DNA of 64,000 nt from Motiliproteus sp036960175. Lineage in GTDB: Bacteria > Pseudomonadota > Gammaproteobacteria > Pseudomonadales > Balneatricaceae. The position numbers and the translations under genes were made by a program. The notes beneath the pieces were generated by a model that ran no database searches, had not been told where the DNA came from, and saw only the letters and a program-made list of their open reading frames with translations. This document shows, piece after piece, positions 34,515-42,986 of this stretch (within the stretch, counting starts at the first letter, position 1; each line of letters starts with the position of its first letter). The DNA lies in contig JBALWH010000009.1 of the NCBI GenBank assembly GCA_036960175.1, positions 56,029 to 120,028 of the forward strand, in the 5' to 3' direction.

Positions 34515-34568
34515 GTCCTTACTCCGGATAGCGACTTGCAGATTCGACTGACATTAAACCTGACTACG

Positions 34569-35489
34569 TTAAAATCGATTTCTATAGTGTTGCAGTTGTT
34601 TAGCAGTTAGCAAGAAGACTCCATTGCCGCCGCCTGGCAGGTCAACCCAGGTAAAAGGCACGTCCGGAAACTGTTCCTGCAGCGCCACCTCTGAATTCCC
34701 TACCTCCACTACCAGTAAACCATCAGCGGTCAGATAATCACTTGCCTGTCGAAGTATCTGCCGGGTGATATCCAAACCATCAACACCAGAGGTCAACCCC
34801 AGGGTTGGCTCATGACTGAACTCCTCAGGCATGGAGGAAAAATCCTGCTGATCCACATAAGGAGGATTACTGACAATTAACTGATAGCGCTGCTGCAGAT
34901 TACTAAACAGATCAGACTGCACAGCTTGCGCCCGTTCTTGCAACTGATAACGTTCGATATTGCGCTGACAGACTTCCAGCGCATCGCTGGAGATATCCAC
35001 CAGGTCCACTTCTGCCAGATCAAAATAATGAGCACTGGCGATACCGATACAACCACTACCCGTGCACAGGTCTAGGATTCGCTCCACAGAAACTTCACCC
35101 AGCCAGGGCTGAAACCCCTGTTCAATCAATGCCGCTATCGGTGACCGCGGTATCAACACCCGTGGGTCGACATAATAGGGCATGCCGCAGAACCAGGCCT
35201 CACCAATTAAATAGGGCGCGGGGATTCGCTGATTAATCCGCGCATCAAAGAGCTTCAAAATTTGTTCTTTCTCGGCGCTCAGCAAACGTGCAGATAGCAC
35301 CGCTGGATTTGCATCCCAAGGTAATCCCGCAGCGTGCATCACTAACTGTACAGATTCATCCCACGCGTTATCAGTTCCGTGACCAAAAAACAGGTCTGAA
35401 CGGTTCATGCGGCTGGCACCCAGACGGATAAAATCACGGATAGTTTCCAGCTCTTTAAACGCTGGATCTGTTTGACATTCAAAACTCAT
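34569..35489 (-). CDS. prmB: Ribosomal protein L3 N5-glutamine methyltransferase
   Basis: This AdoMet-dependent enzyme methylates a glutamine of ribosomal protein L3. The 306 residues show the N-terminal helical domain and the AdoMet-binding LDLCTGSGCIGIASAHYF. The glutamine-methylase NPPY motif is in IVSNPPYVDQQDF. PrmB rather than PrmC is chosen for length and the adjacent aroC, as in E. coli and Pseudomonas. It is divergent from the Smr gene. Confidence 0.94.
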   Translation of the reverse strand: MSFECQTDPAFKELETIRDFIRLGASRMNRSDLFFGHGTDNAWDESVQLVMHAAGLPWDANPAVLSARLLSAEKEQILKLFDARINQRIPAPYLIGEAWFCGMPYYVDPRVLIPRSPIAALIEQGFQPWLGEVSVERILDLCTGSGCIGIASAHYFDLAEVDLVDISSDALEVCQRNIERYQLQERAQAVQSDLFSNLQQRYQLIVSNPPYVDQQDFSSMPEEFSHEPTLGLTSGVDGLDITRQILRQASDYLTADGLLVVEVGNSEVALQEQFPDVPFTWVDLPGGGNGVFLLTAKQLQHYRNRF

Positions 35490-35638
35490 TGGCTGGCTAT
35501 ATCATGCTAATGATGATGGAGTGGCTGAAAACACTGCCCCCGATCATAACTGTTAAAATTCTCTCTGCTTTTACTGGTAAGCAAAACCACAGAGTATAAA
35601 ATGGGGCCCTATAGTAATGAAAATTATCAGAAGTCGCC

Positions 35639-36205
35639 ATGACAGATAAAAACACATCAGCAGAAAATACCGACTTCAAAACTCTGATGGGCGATGTCGT
35701 GCCGATAAAACATGATCGTGCTGATATCAGAAAAGCACCCGATAAGCCCGAAAATGTGGAATACCGCCGAGCAGCCGCGCTAACTAACGATCAGGTATTC
35801 GACAAGGGATTGTCAGACGAGCTTCGTACATTGGTAGAGTCTGAAGAAGAGCTGATATACGCGCAGCCGGGCATTCAGCTGCAGGTTATGCGTAAACTCC
35901 GTAAAGGTATTCTTTCCTGGGAAGAAGGTCTCGATTTACACGGCTATACTGCAGATCAGGCTAGGCAAGAGCTTGGACGATTTATTGATCAAGCCTCTCG
36001 CCGAGGTTTACGTTGCGTGATTGTTGTTCACGGAAAGGCGTTATCAGAAGACGGCACCCCAGCGGTATTAAAATCCTATTGCAACGACTGGCTCCAGCAG
36101 ATGCAGCAGGTACTGGCCTTTGTCTCTGCCCTTCCTAAAGACGGAGGTACTGGGGCCTTGTATGTACTACTGAAGAAACCACTGGATACAACTGAAAAAA
36201 GATAG
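35639..36205 (+). CDS. Smr-domain protein
   Basis: The 188-residue protein has an extended, charged N-terminus and a C-terminal Smr domain at about 95-185. The motifs are LDLHGYTADQARQELG and RCVIVVHGKAL, which carry the LDxHG and HGxG-type elements. E. coli SmrB is an endonuclease that cuts mRNA between collided ribosomes. The divergent prmB location is the same as for smrB in E. coli, which favours that assignment. There is no strong ribosome site (AGAAG five bases before the ATG). Confidence 0.88.
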   Translation: MTDKNTSAENTDFKTLMGDVVPIKHDRADIRKAPDKPENVEYRRAAALTNDQVFDKGLSDELRTLVESEEELIYAQPGIQLQVMRKLRKGILSWEEGLDLHGYTADQARQELGRFIDQASRRGLRCVIVVHGKALSEDGTPAVLKSYCNDWLQQMQQVLAFVSALPKDGGTGALYVLLKKPLDTTEKR

Positions 36206-36323
36206 CGCCATTAAAATGGCCAACTCAGGGGCTAAACAGCTTTACCTGTTATGACGAATAGCGTAGCTTACGGCCCTTTTCGCCCCCCTTATTTATTAAC
36301 CCCAGCAATCGTAGAGTCATGCC

Positions 36324-36863
36324 ATGAAAGAAGCTTTTGCCAGCATTATTGAAGCCGTCGGGGAAGACCTTCAGCGTGAAGGCCTGAGGGACACACCAGA
36401 ACGGGCTGCCAAAGCCTTCCAATACCTGACCCGAGGCTATCAGCAGACGTTAGATGAGGTGGTCAATAACGCTCTGTTCGAATCCGATAATAGCGAAATG
36501 GTTATCGTCAAAGATATCGAGCTATATTCCATGTGCGAGCATCATATGCTGCCATTTGTCGGTAAATGCCATGTTGCTTACATCCCTTCCGGCAAGGTGC
36601 TTGGATTATCAAAAATTGCCCGAATCGTCGACATGTATGCCCGTCGACTGCAGATTCAGGAAAACATGACCAAGCAGATCGCCGATAGCATCATGGAAGT
36701 CACAGGCGCAGCAGGGGTTGGCGTCATTATCGAAGCCCAACACATGTGCATGATGATGCGTGGCGTGGAAAAACAGAACGGCGTGATGAAAACATCAATG
36801 ATGCTAGGCCTATTCCGCAGTAATGCCAGCACTCGCGCGGAATTCCTTTCACTGGTCAGCTAA
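36324..36863 (+). CDS. folE: GTP cyclohydrolase I (type IA)
   Basis: It converts GTP to 7,8-dihydroneopterin triphosphate, the first step of folate synthesis. The 179 residues have LRDTPERAAKAF at the start and the zinc ligands in SMCEHHMLPFVGKCHVAYIP and QHMCMMMRGV. It is shorter than the E. coli enzyme at the N-terminus but similar to Pseudomonas forms. It follows the Smr gene after 118 bases. Confidence 0.95.
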   Translation: MKEAFASIIEAVGEDLQREGLRDTPERAAKAFQYLTRGYQQTLDEVVNNALFESDNSEMVIVKDIELYSMCEHHMLPFVGKCHVAYIPSGKVLGLSKIARIVDMYARRLQIQENMTKQIADSIMEVTGAAGVGVIIEAQHMCMMMRGVEKQNGVMKTSMMLGLFRSNASTRAEFLSLVS

Positions 36864-37041
36864 ATCGAGCTACCAATATAGGAAGCCGTTGCCGTGGCAC
36901 CCAGGCTTAGATTAGGTTCATAATGGCCGCACACGCTTGGCCGCTTCCCGACCAATACCGATTATATCCTGAGCCCGATGGAACTCATAGAAACGACATG
37001 AACTCTCAGGAATGTCTATCTTCCGTTTCTGTTACCGTACT

Positions 37042-37085
37042 AAAAAAACCTTAGGTTGTGGCGCTGGGATTGCATCCTTTGCGCC
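37042..37085 (-). terminator. Possible terminator after the DUF4892 gene
   Basis: On the minus strand GGCGC/GCGCC and GGAT/ATCC pairs form a two-part stem with an internal loop. A run of seven U residues follows, but about 11 bases after the stem, so it is atypical. Confidence 0.35.
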
Positions 37086-37107
37086 ATTGGCACCTTTAAG
37101 GCCAGCC

Positions 37108-38049
37108 TTACTCCACCACTAGCTCTATTCGGTTTTCAGGAACACTATCGGTGTAGGCTGGCGCTAAAGGCCCTATACCGAGCAGCTTTAATCGATGCTC
37201 GTCGATTCCTTGTTCCACCAACCGTTGCCTGAACTCACTGACATACTTCATGGAATCATTCCGCAATCGAACGAATGGTCCCTGCTTAGCCTGATGTCCA
37301 ACCAGCCAGATCGTCGATAACGGCCGTTCGGTTAACAACGCAGTTATCGCTGCCGCCACGGAAGCGACTTCGTCTTCTGTCCAATCCTTAAGAGATACGA
37401 CGACGCGCTCACTCTTCAGCATTTTCCCTAATAGCTGCTCAGCACCCCGCAAAGCAACAGCGCCTTGGGCCTGGATGCGATCAATATGAAGGTATACGCG
37501 CTTATTACCCCGGCGCACGGCATAGAAAACCATCGTAGTGGGCTTATCCCCGTTCAAGCGCACCACTCTATAGTGCTGCTCCCGATCTATGCCGTAAAGT
37601 TTGGATATTCCAAACTGACTGTTTGCCCAGGCACTGCTGCTTCCACAACTACGGCCCTGACATTCGAAAACGACCTGATGAGGAATAGGCTTCAGTTGCT
37701 CCGTAACAAAGTCAAACGCATCACGACTACCATGGCCTGAAGGAATCCGATAAGTGATTCGTGTCAACAGCCCGTTTATATACTCTGCGTTTTCCGGGGA
37801 CAGGACACCATTGACCTTTTTCATGGTACCTAGAGCCAACCGATATTCTGGCACGATAGATTGATTATATTGAACGATAGAAGACAGCGGATAGCGATCC
37901 AGCTCTTTAACATCCTCCGAGCCCGCCACATCAGCAGCGCCATGGCTGTTTGCCGAGTAAACAACAACCCATAACAAGGCGAAGAACCTAGCCCGAGCTA
38001 AAACATTGCCTGAAATTTTTGTCCTGTAAGAATTAGTTATCTGCAACAC
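37108..38049 (-). CDS. DUF4892 protein with C-terminal OmpA-like region, exported
   Basis: DUF4892 is recognised from YRLALGTMKKVNG, the RITYRIPSGHGSRDAFDFV segment, FECQGRSCGSSSAWANSQFG and the RGNKRVYLHIDRI strand. The last 80 residues (IWLVGHQAKQG, LVEQGIDEHRLKLLGIGPLAP, then NRIELVVE) look like an OmpA/MotB peptidoglycan-binding fold. GTG 38049 is chosen because AAGGA stands five bases before it and a signal peptide follows (ARFFALLWVVVYSANSHGA), giving 313 residues. A frame to ATG 38127 has no ribosome site and would crowd the divergent gene. Function is unknown; an outer-membrane or cell-wall link is inferred. Confidence 0.8.
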   Translation of the reverse strand: MLQITNSYRTKISGNVLARARFFALLWVVVYSANSHGAADVAGSEDVKELDRYPLSSIVQYNQSIVPEYRLALGTMKKVNGVLSPENAEYINGLLTRITYRIPSGHGSRDAFDFVTEQLKPIPHQVVFECQGRSCGSSSAWANSQFGISKLYGIDREQHYRVVRLNGDKPTTMVFYAVRRGNKRVYLHIDRIQAQGAVALRGAEQLLGKMLKSERVVVSLKDWTEDEVASVAAAITALLTERPLSTIWLVGHQAKQGPFVRLRNDSMKYVSEFRQRLVEQGIDEHRLKLLGIGPLAPAYTDSVPENRIELVVE

Positions 38050-38155
38050 AACTTTCCTTCTATGATGGTGAACCCGTCTGACAATTGACCTGAGTATATA
38101 TTCCTTAGTCGCATATTTCGCTATCATCGACGTTCAACTTATATGGAAAACATCT

Positions 38156-39982
38156 ATGGACAGCATAGCGGATCAACAAACAGAACGGCGATTTAATCTA
38201 GCTTATATCACTCTGTTTTTTATCCTTTTTCTGGTAGCTCCTAGTTATTATCAAGATAATCCGGGGGGCACTGGCCTATTTCTGCCTTTTAACAACATTA
38301 TATGGATAGTTGTTTGCTTTGTACTTGGGCTCGCTCTCTTGAAGATCTTGCACAAGGGAGTATTGATTCTCCCAGGCATGAGCAAATCCATGCTGTTTTT
38401 CTTGATTACGACCACCGTCCTTGGATTAACAAACAGTGTTGCCACCCCCGTGGACTGGCTGTTTCGTAGCCTCGCAATCTGGGGCGGTGTGCTTTTCTTC
38501 TTCGCCGTAGCTCAGTTTCAGCTCAATCGCTATTGGCAGGAAAGCCTCCTCTATATCATCGCCACATCTGCGGCGGTTCAGAGTACTTATGGCCTTATAC
38601 AGATACTCGCCAACCCTCTTCCTACCTGGCTTCCACAAACCTCTGGTGCGGCAGTGGGGATTTTCCAGCAAGCCAACCTGAGTGCCAGCTATGCAGCTAC
38701 CGGTCTTCTCGTTGCTGTTTATCTGTTCACCGTCCCCTCGGCCAAACTAAGATCCTGGATTGAAAAGTCATTACTGTTATTAGCTATCGGATTATGCACG
38801 TCAACCATAACCACAACGGGCTCCAGGGTCGCTTTGATAAGCGTTTTGGTAGGAATTCTGATTATTCTGGCGTGTCGACATAAACAAATACGAAATGATT
38901 TTAAAATTTTCGTAGCAATCATTACCGTCATACTAACCAGCGCCTTTTTCAGCAGCATGCTGGAAACGAGTACCGGTGGGTTACAGGCCGGTTTCAAAAA
39001 ATTCAATACTATGGTGGATGGTAGTGGCATGCCAGATAAAACGGGTCAACCGTCCCTGGGATCTGTCCGCTATATGATTTACGACTCAACCATAGATTTG
39101 TTCTTGGAAAAGCCTTTTTTTGGTCACGGTATCGGACAGTTTGAAAGGGTTTGGCATAACAAGAAAATTGACTACACAAAGCAGCATCCCGATGCCGAAG
39201 TGATGGCGGTTCGACTAGGCCATCCACATAATGAACTGCTGTACTGGGCCGTTGAAGGTGGGCTAATTGCGCTATCGGGAATATTGGCGATTATTGGCAC
39301 GTTTCTATGGTGTTGCAGAAAATTAGGTTGGAAAAGAGGGGGGGCTTATGTGGCAATGACATTCCCTATAACACTACACACTCAACTGGAACTCCCTTTT
39401 TATATCTCACAGTTACACTGGATCTTGTTCATTTTCTTGGTAGCGATTGTAGCCAACCACCGTTCACGGTCGATTAAGATAGGCATTAGCAGCTCGCTAA
39501 GAGGCCTCGGCTTAGCCACAGCTTTGGCGTTCCCTCTAATGGGGTCTATTTTCTTTACCCACTGCCTACTTTCACTGCATTCCACTATTCAGTTTCTTTT
39601 CCACAAAAATCGTGACGTGAAAATTCTAGAACTAGCCAGCCATAATTTGTATTTCAATCAGAAGGTATCATTAATTCAAATGCAGCTAGTTCTGCAATAT
39701 GGACTTCAAGAAAATGACCACGGGTTATTGCTGAAGTATGAAACAATGGCCAAGGAATACCTTAAGTTCACCCCAGACACTGCCGTATTTCGTGGGCTGA
39801 TCCTCGCACTTCACCGAATGGAAAGGTTCGACGAAAGCCATCAGGTACTGCATCGTCTAGTATCGATGTACCCCACCACGAAGAACGTGCTTGAACTGCA
39901 GTCGCAAATAATGCAACTTGACAAAAACTTGGGCATATTCGATAAATTCTGGAAACTAGAGCCGGTGCCGAATCCAAACTAG
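38156..39982 (+). CDS. O-antigen ligase / PglL-type O-oligosaccharyltransferase family membrane protein
   Basis: The 608-residue protein has roughly a dozen hydrophobic helices, a Wzy_C domain at about 205-390 (TTTGSRVALISVLVG) and the ligase loop motif HPHNELLYWAVEGG near 360. The second region resembles Wzy_C_2, and the last 120 residues look TPR-like (TPDTAVFRGLILALHRMERF). This layout, with no neighbouring O-antigen cluster, fits PglL/TfpO enzymes that move an undecaprenyl-linked glycan onto pilin. WaaL-type O-antigen ligase is the alternative. It ends overlapping the convergent sixA by 27 bases. Confidence 0.8.
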   Translation: MDSIADQQTERRFNLAYITLFFILFLVAPSYYQDNPGGTGLFLPFNNIIWIVVCFVLGLALLKILHKGVLILPGMSKSMLFFLITTTVLGLTNSVATPVDWLFRSLAIWGGVLFFFAVAQFQLNRYWQESLLYIIATSAAVQSTYGLIQILANPLPTWLPQTSGAAVGIFQQANLSASYAATGLLVAVYLFTVPSAKLRSWIEKSLLLLAIGLCTSTITTTGSRVALISVLVGILIILACRHKQIRNDFKIFVAIITVILTSAFFSSMLETSTGGLQAGFKKFNTMVDGSGMPDKTGQPSLGSVRYMIYDSTIDLFLEKPFFGHGIGQFERVWHNKKIDYTKQHPDAEVMAVRLGHPHNELLYWAVEGGLIALSGILAIIGTFLWCCRKLGWKRGGAYVAMTFPITLHTQLELPFYISQLHWILFIFLVAIVANHRSRSIKIGISSSLRGLGLATALAFPLMGSIFFTHCLLSLHSTIQFLFHKNRDVKILELASHNLYFNQKVSLIQMQLVLQYGLQENDHGLLLKYETMAKEYLKFTPDTAVFRGLILALHRMERFDESHQVLHRLVSMYPTTKNVLELQSQIMQLDKNLGIFDKFWKLEPVPNPN

Positions 39983-40417
39983 ATTGGCGCATCCTGCAGC
40001 GCTAATGGAAAATTCAACAGCTGCAAGGGAGCTGGTATCCATATGCTCCCTAGTTTCATCAACGCCTATCCAGAGATTCAATACCCGTGTTAACAACGGA
40101 TTGTGCCCTACCAAAAGAATATGGCCGGACTGTCCTTCTACCCATTCGATCAGTGCAGAAGGCTTTGCCTCGGGAACTAATAGCTCGCTTGGTTCGATAG
40201 AAAACTGTTGCGGGAGGAAAGATTGAGCGATGGTGGCCGTTTGCTGAGCCCTCAGATAGGGACTTGAGACAATTCGGTCGACATTAAACAGCGACTGGAC
40301 TTGTTGTTCTACAACCGCTGCAGTATCTATCCGCCCCGTATCAGTCAATTCACGTTCAGGATCAGAAACTGCGTAGCCAGCTTCGCCATGACGTAACAGA
40401 TAAACCCGCCTTGTCAT
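39956..40417 (-). CDS. sixA: Phosphohistidine phosphatase SixA
   Basis: This small phosphoglycerate-mutase-like enzyme removes phosphate from histidine, as on Hpt domains or the nitrogen PTS in E. coli. The 153-residue protein has the catalytic histidine in YLLRHGEAGY. A second histidine is in ILLVGHNPLLTRV, and VSSPYLRAQQTA supplies the conserved arginine. Its ATG overlaps the gpsA stop as ATGA, so it is co-translated with gpsA, a known neighbour pair. Confidence 0.92.
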   Translation of the reverse strand: MTRRVYLLRHGEAGYAVSDPERELTDTGRIDTAAVVEQQVQSLFNVDRIVSSPYLRAQQTATIAQSFLPQQFSIEPSELLVPEAKPSALIEWVEGQSGHILLVGHNPLLTRVLNLWIGVDETREHMDTSSLAAVEFSISAAGCANLVWIRHRL

Positions 40418-41448
40418 CGCGGAGCCTGTGGATCCAGAACTTCAAATTCTACATCGTTACTCTGCTCACTCATCATCAGCTGGTGAATCACCTCTTTAAC
40501 CGGACGATGATTGAATACTACCTCGTAGAGACCATTCACAAGCGGCATATAGACCTCCAGCTCGTCTGCTTTGGCCTTCACATACTTGATGGTATTAACC
40601 CCTTCTGCCACTTCACCCAACTGACTAACCGCCTGCTGCAGGCTTTTACCCTCACCCAAAGCATAACCAACTCGGTAATTGCGACTAAGGGGGGACATAC
40701 AGGTGACGATCAAATCACCGACGCCGGCCAACCCTAAAAACGTAAGAGGGTTAGCGCCTAGTTTGACGGCGAAACGACTCATTTCGGCCAAGCTTCTCGT
40801 CATTAGCATGCTACGGGTATTTTCTCCCATCGACAGCGCCGTACACATACCGGCAGCAATTCCATAGATATTCTTCAGCACCCCGCCCAGCTCGACACCA
40901 TAGGTATCCGTACCGGCATAAACTCGAAAATACTGACAATGAAATGCCGATTGCACGGCCAGGCGAAGTTTTTCATCGTCACTGGCTACGACCGTTGCTG
41001 TCAGCTGCCTAGTAGCCACTTCTTTGGCCAAATTGGGACCGCTAATGACACCAACAGCACAGTCAGGGGCTTCATCATTCAGCACCTGGCTCATCAATTT
41101 GAAGGTTCCCGCTTCAGCACCCTTGGTGGTGCTGACGAGTTGGTGATGGGGTTTTAGGAAAGGCTTGATCTGCTGCACGACATCACGGAAGTGTTTGCTG
41201 GGTATAGCGACAAGAATCAATTGGCTCTGCGCTATTGCGGATGTGAAATCAGTGACCGGATGGAGGTTTGGATGCAACTGACAACCGGGAAGATAACGCT
41301 TATTTTCCCGTTCGTCCGTCATTTCTTTGGCCTGATCGGCATTACGCATCCACTGATAGACCTTGTTGCCATTTTCTGCAGCAATATTGGCTAGAGCGGT
41401 ACCGAAGCTGCCTCCACCCAAAACGGTAATCACGTGTTTGCGTTGCAT
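40414..41448 (-). CDS. gpsA: Glycerol-3-phosphate dehydrogenase [NAD(P)+]
   Basis: It reduces dihydroxyacetone phosphate to sn-glycerol 3-phosphate for phospholipid synthesis. The 344-residue protein has the N-terminal Rossmann motif LGGGSFGTALAN. GVISGPNLAKEVA, the catalytic lysine region ELGGVLKNIYGIAAGM and GLAGVGDLIVTC follow. Length is normal. The upstream RhlB-type helicase is on the same strand with a 59-base gap. Confidence 0.96.
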   Translation of the reverse strand: MQRKHVITVLGGGSFGTALANIAAENGNKVYQWMRNADQAKEMTDERENKRYLPGCQLHPNLHPVTDFTSAIAQSQLILVAIPSKHFRDVVQQIKPFLKPHHQLVSTTKGAEAGTFKLMSQVLNDEAPDCAVGVISGPNLAKEVATRQLTATVVASDDEKLRLAVQSAFHCQYFRVYAGTDTYGVELGGVLKNIYGIAAGMCTALSMGENTRSMLMTRSLAEMSRFAVKLGANPLTFLGLAGVGDLIVTCMSPLSRNYRVGYALGEGKSLQQAVSQLGEVAEGVNTIKYVKAKADELEVYMPLVNGLYEVVFNHRPVKEVIHQLMMSEQSNDVEFEVLDPQAPR

Positions 41449-41507
41449 CGCTATCTTTTACTCCGATTTACCGTAGATAGACGTTCCGATCAGCACCCTG
41501 CCCAACG

Positions 41508-42905
41508 TTAAGCAGGTCTGGCCAGCAATTCATCTTCAGGATTAATACACTCAAGACGCTGACCGATCAATTCTTCGATCTCAGGAAGCATGAATGAATC
41601 AGTTTCACAGGCAAAACTAAAGGAAACCCCTTCGGCGCCAGCTCTTCCGGTACGGCCGATACGGTGTACATAATCTTCGGCATCATCGGGTAAATTATAG
41701 TTGATTACATGACTGACACCGTCCACGTGTATGCCGCGTCCCGCCACATCGGTAGCGACTAGCACTTTGACGCGGCCACTACGGAAAGCTTCTAGCGTCT
41801 TAACCCGCTGCTGCTGGCTAACCTCTCCTGACAGCAATGCGGCATCAATGCCTGTACGTTTCAGCCGTTCTGTTAATCGCCGGGTAATGTCACGGCGATT
41901 AGCGAAGACCATTACCCGCTCAAGATGCTGTTGTCGGACAAGGTTATACAGCAAGTTGAACTTGTGCTCTTCACTGACCAGATAGACCTGCTGCTTAACC
42001 GTTTCAGCGGTGACCCGCTCTGGCTCAATCTCAACCGTTACTGAATCTTGGGTCCACATTCGCGCCAAGTTCAGGATGTCCTCAGAGAAAGTGGCACTAA
42101 ATAGTAAAGTCTGGCGATCACGCTTGTGAGGAGTACATCGAATGATTTCCCGAACATCGGGGATAAAGCCCATGCTCAGCATACGGTCCGCTTCATCCAA
42201 CACCAGCAGTTCCACGCCACTGAGATCCACATCGCCCTTACGATTGAAATCAAGAAGACGCCCAGGTGTGGCTACCAACAAGTCCACCACCCCTTCGCGA
42301 AGCTGACTACGCTGCTTCTCGTAGTCCATCCCCCCAACCACGGTAAGTACCTTGAGGTCAGAATATTTGACTAATCCGGCGGCATCTTTGGCAATTTGCA
42401 TCACCAACTCACGGGTTGGCGCGACGATTAAAGCCCTTGGTTTACCCTTGCGGCGCGGCCCCTCTAGAGGATAATCCACCATATCGGTGATCGCACTGAT
42501 CAAAAACGCCGCCGTCTTACCGGTGCCCGTCTGAGCCTTGCCCGTCAGGTCTTTACCCTCCAACGTATGCACTAAAGTCTGGGACTGAATGGGGGTGCAG
42601 TACTGGAAGCCCATCTCTGCGATGGACCTCATCAAACAGTCCGGCAGATCCAGATCATGAAAACGAACTTTATCTTCGTCCACAGGTACAGCGAAGCTTT
42701 CAATTTTCCAGGCAGGCTTTTTTTCTGGCTTATCTTTTTTGGCTTCTGAAGACGACGGATTAGCAGCCTTTGCTTTGCTTACTGTACTTTTATTTGGCTT
42801 AGGTTTGCGCGTCTGTTGACTAGCATCAGATTGTTGGCGCTGATGTTGAGGAGCCTCGGCTGGAGACTTCTCGCTTTTTTTCGTTTTGGATAACCACTTA
42901 AACAA
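41508..42905 (-). CDS. rhlB: DEAD-box ATP-dependent RNA helicase, RhlB-like
   Basis: The 465-residue protein has a basic low-complexity N-terminus of about 85 residues and then the helicase core. Visible motifs are the Q-motif TPIQSQTL, AQTGTGKT (Walker A), APTRELV, LDEADRMLSMGF (DEAD), FSATFS and HRIGRTGRAG. RhlB works in mRNA decay with the degradosome. Pseudomonas RhlB has a similar front extension, but RhlE-like enzymes cannot be excluded from motifs alone. It is the first gene of the run with gpsA and sixA. Confidence 0.87.
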   Translation of the reverse strand: MFKWLSKTKKSEKSPAEAPQHQRQQSDASQQTRKPKPNKSTVSKAKAANPSSSEAKKDKPEKKPAWKIESFAVPVDEDKVRFHDLDLPDCLMRSIAEMGFQYCTPIQSQTLVHTLEGKDLTGKAQTGTGKTAAFLISAITDMVDYPLEGPRRKGKPRALIVAPTRELVMQIAKDAAGLVKYSDLKVLTVVGGMDYEKQRSQLREGVVDLLVATPGRLLDFNRKGDVDLSGVELLVLDEADRMLSMGFIPDVREIIRCTPHKRDRQTLLFSATFSEDILNLARMWTQDSVTVEIEPERVTAETVKQQVYLVSEEHKFNLLYNLVRQQHLERVMVFANRRDITRRLTERLKRTGIDAALLSGEVSQQQRVKTLEAFRSGRVKVLVATDVAGRGIHVDGVSHVINYNLPDDAEDYVHRIGRTGRAGAEGVSFSFACETDSFMLPEIEELIGQRLECINPEDELLARPA

Positions 42906-42986
42906 TGTTATCTACCATCTAATGTATGATTTAAACTCTTTAATTTCGTGCTGAATTGTAAAGCAATTACTCAGTGGCGTCAGTGA

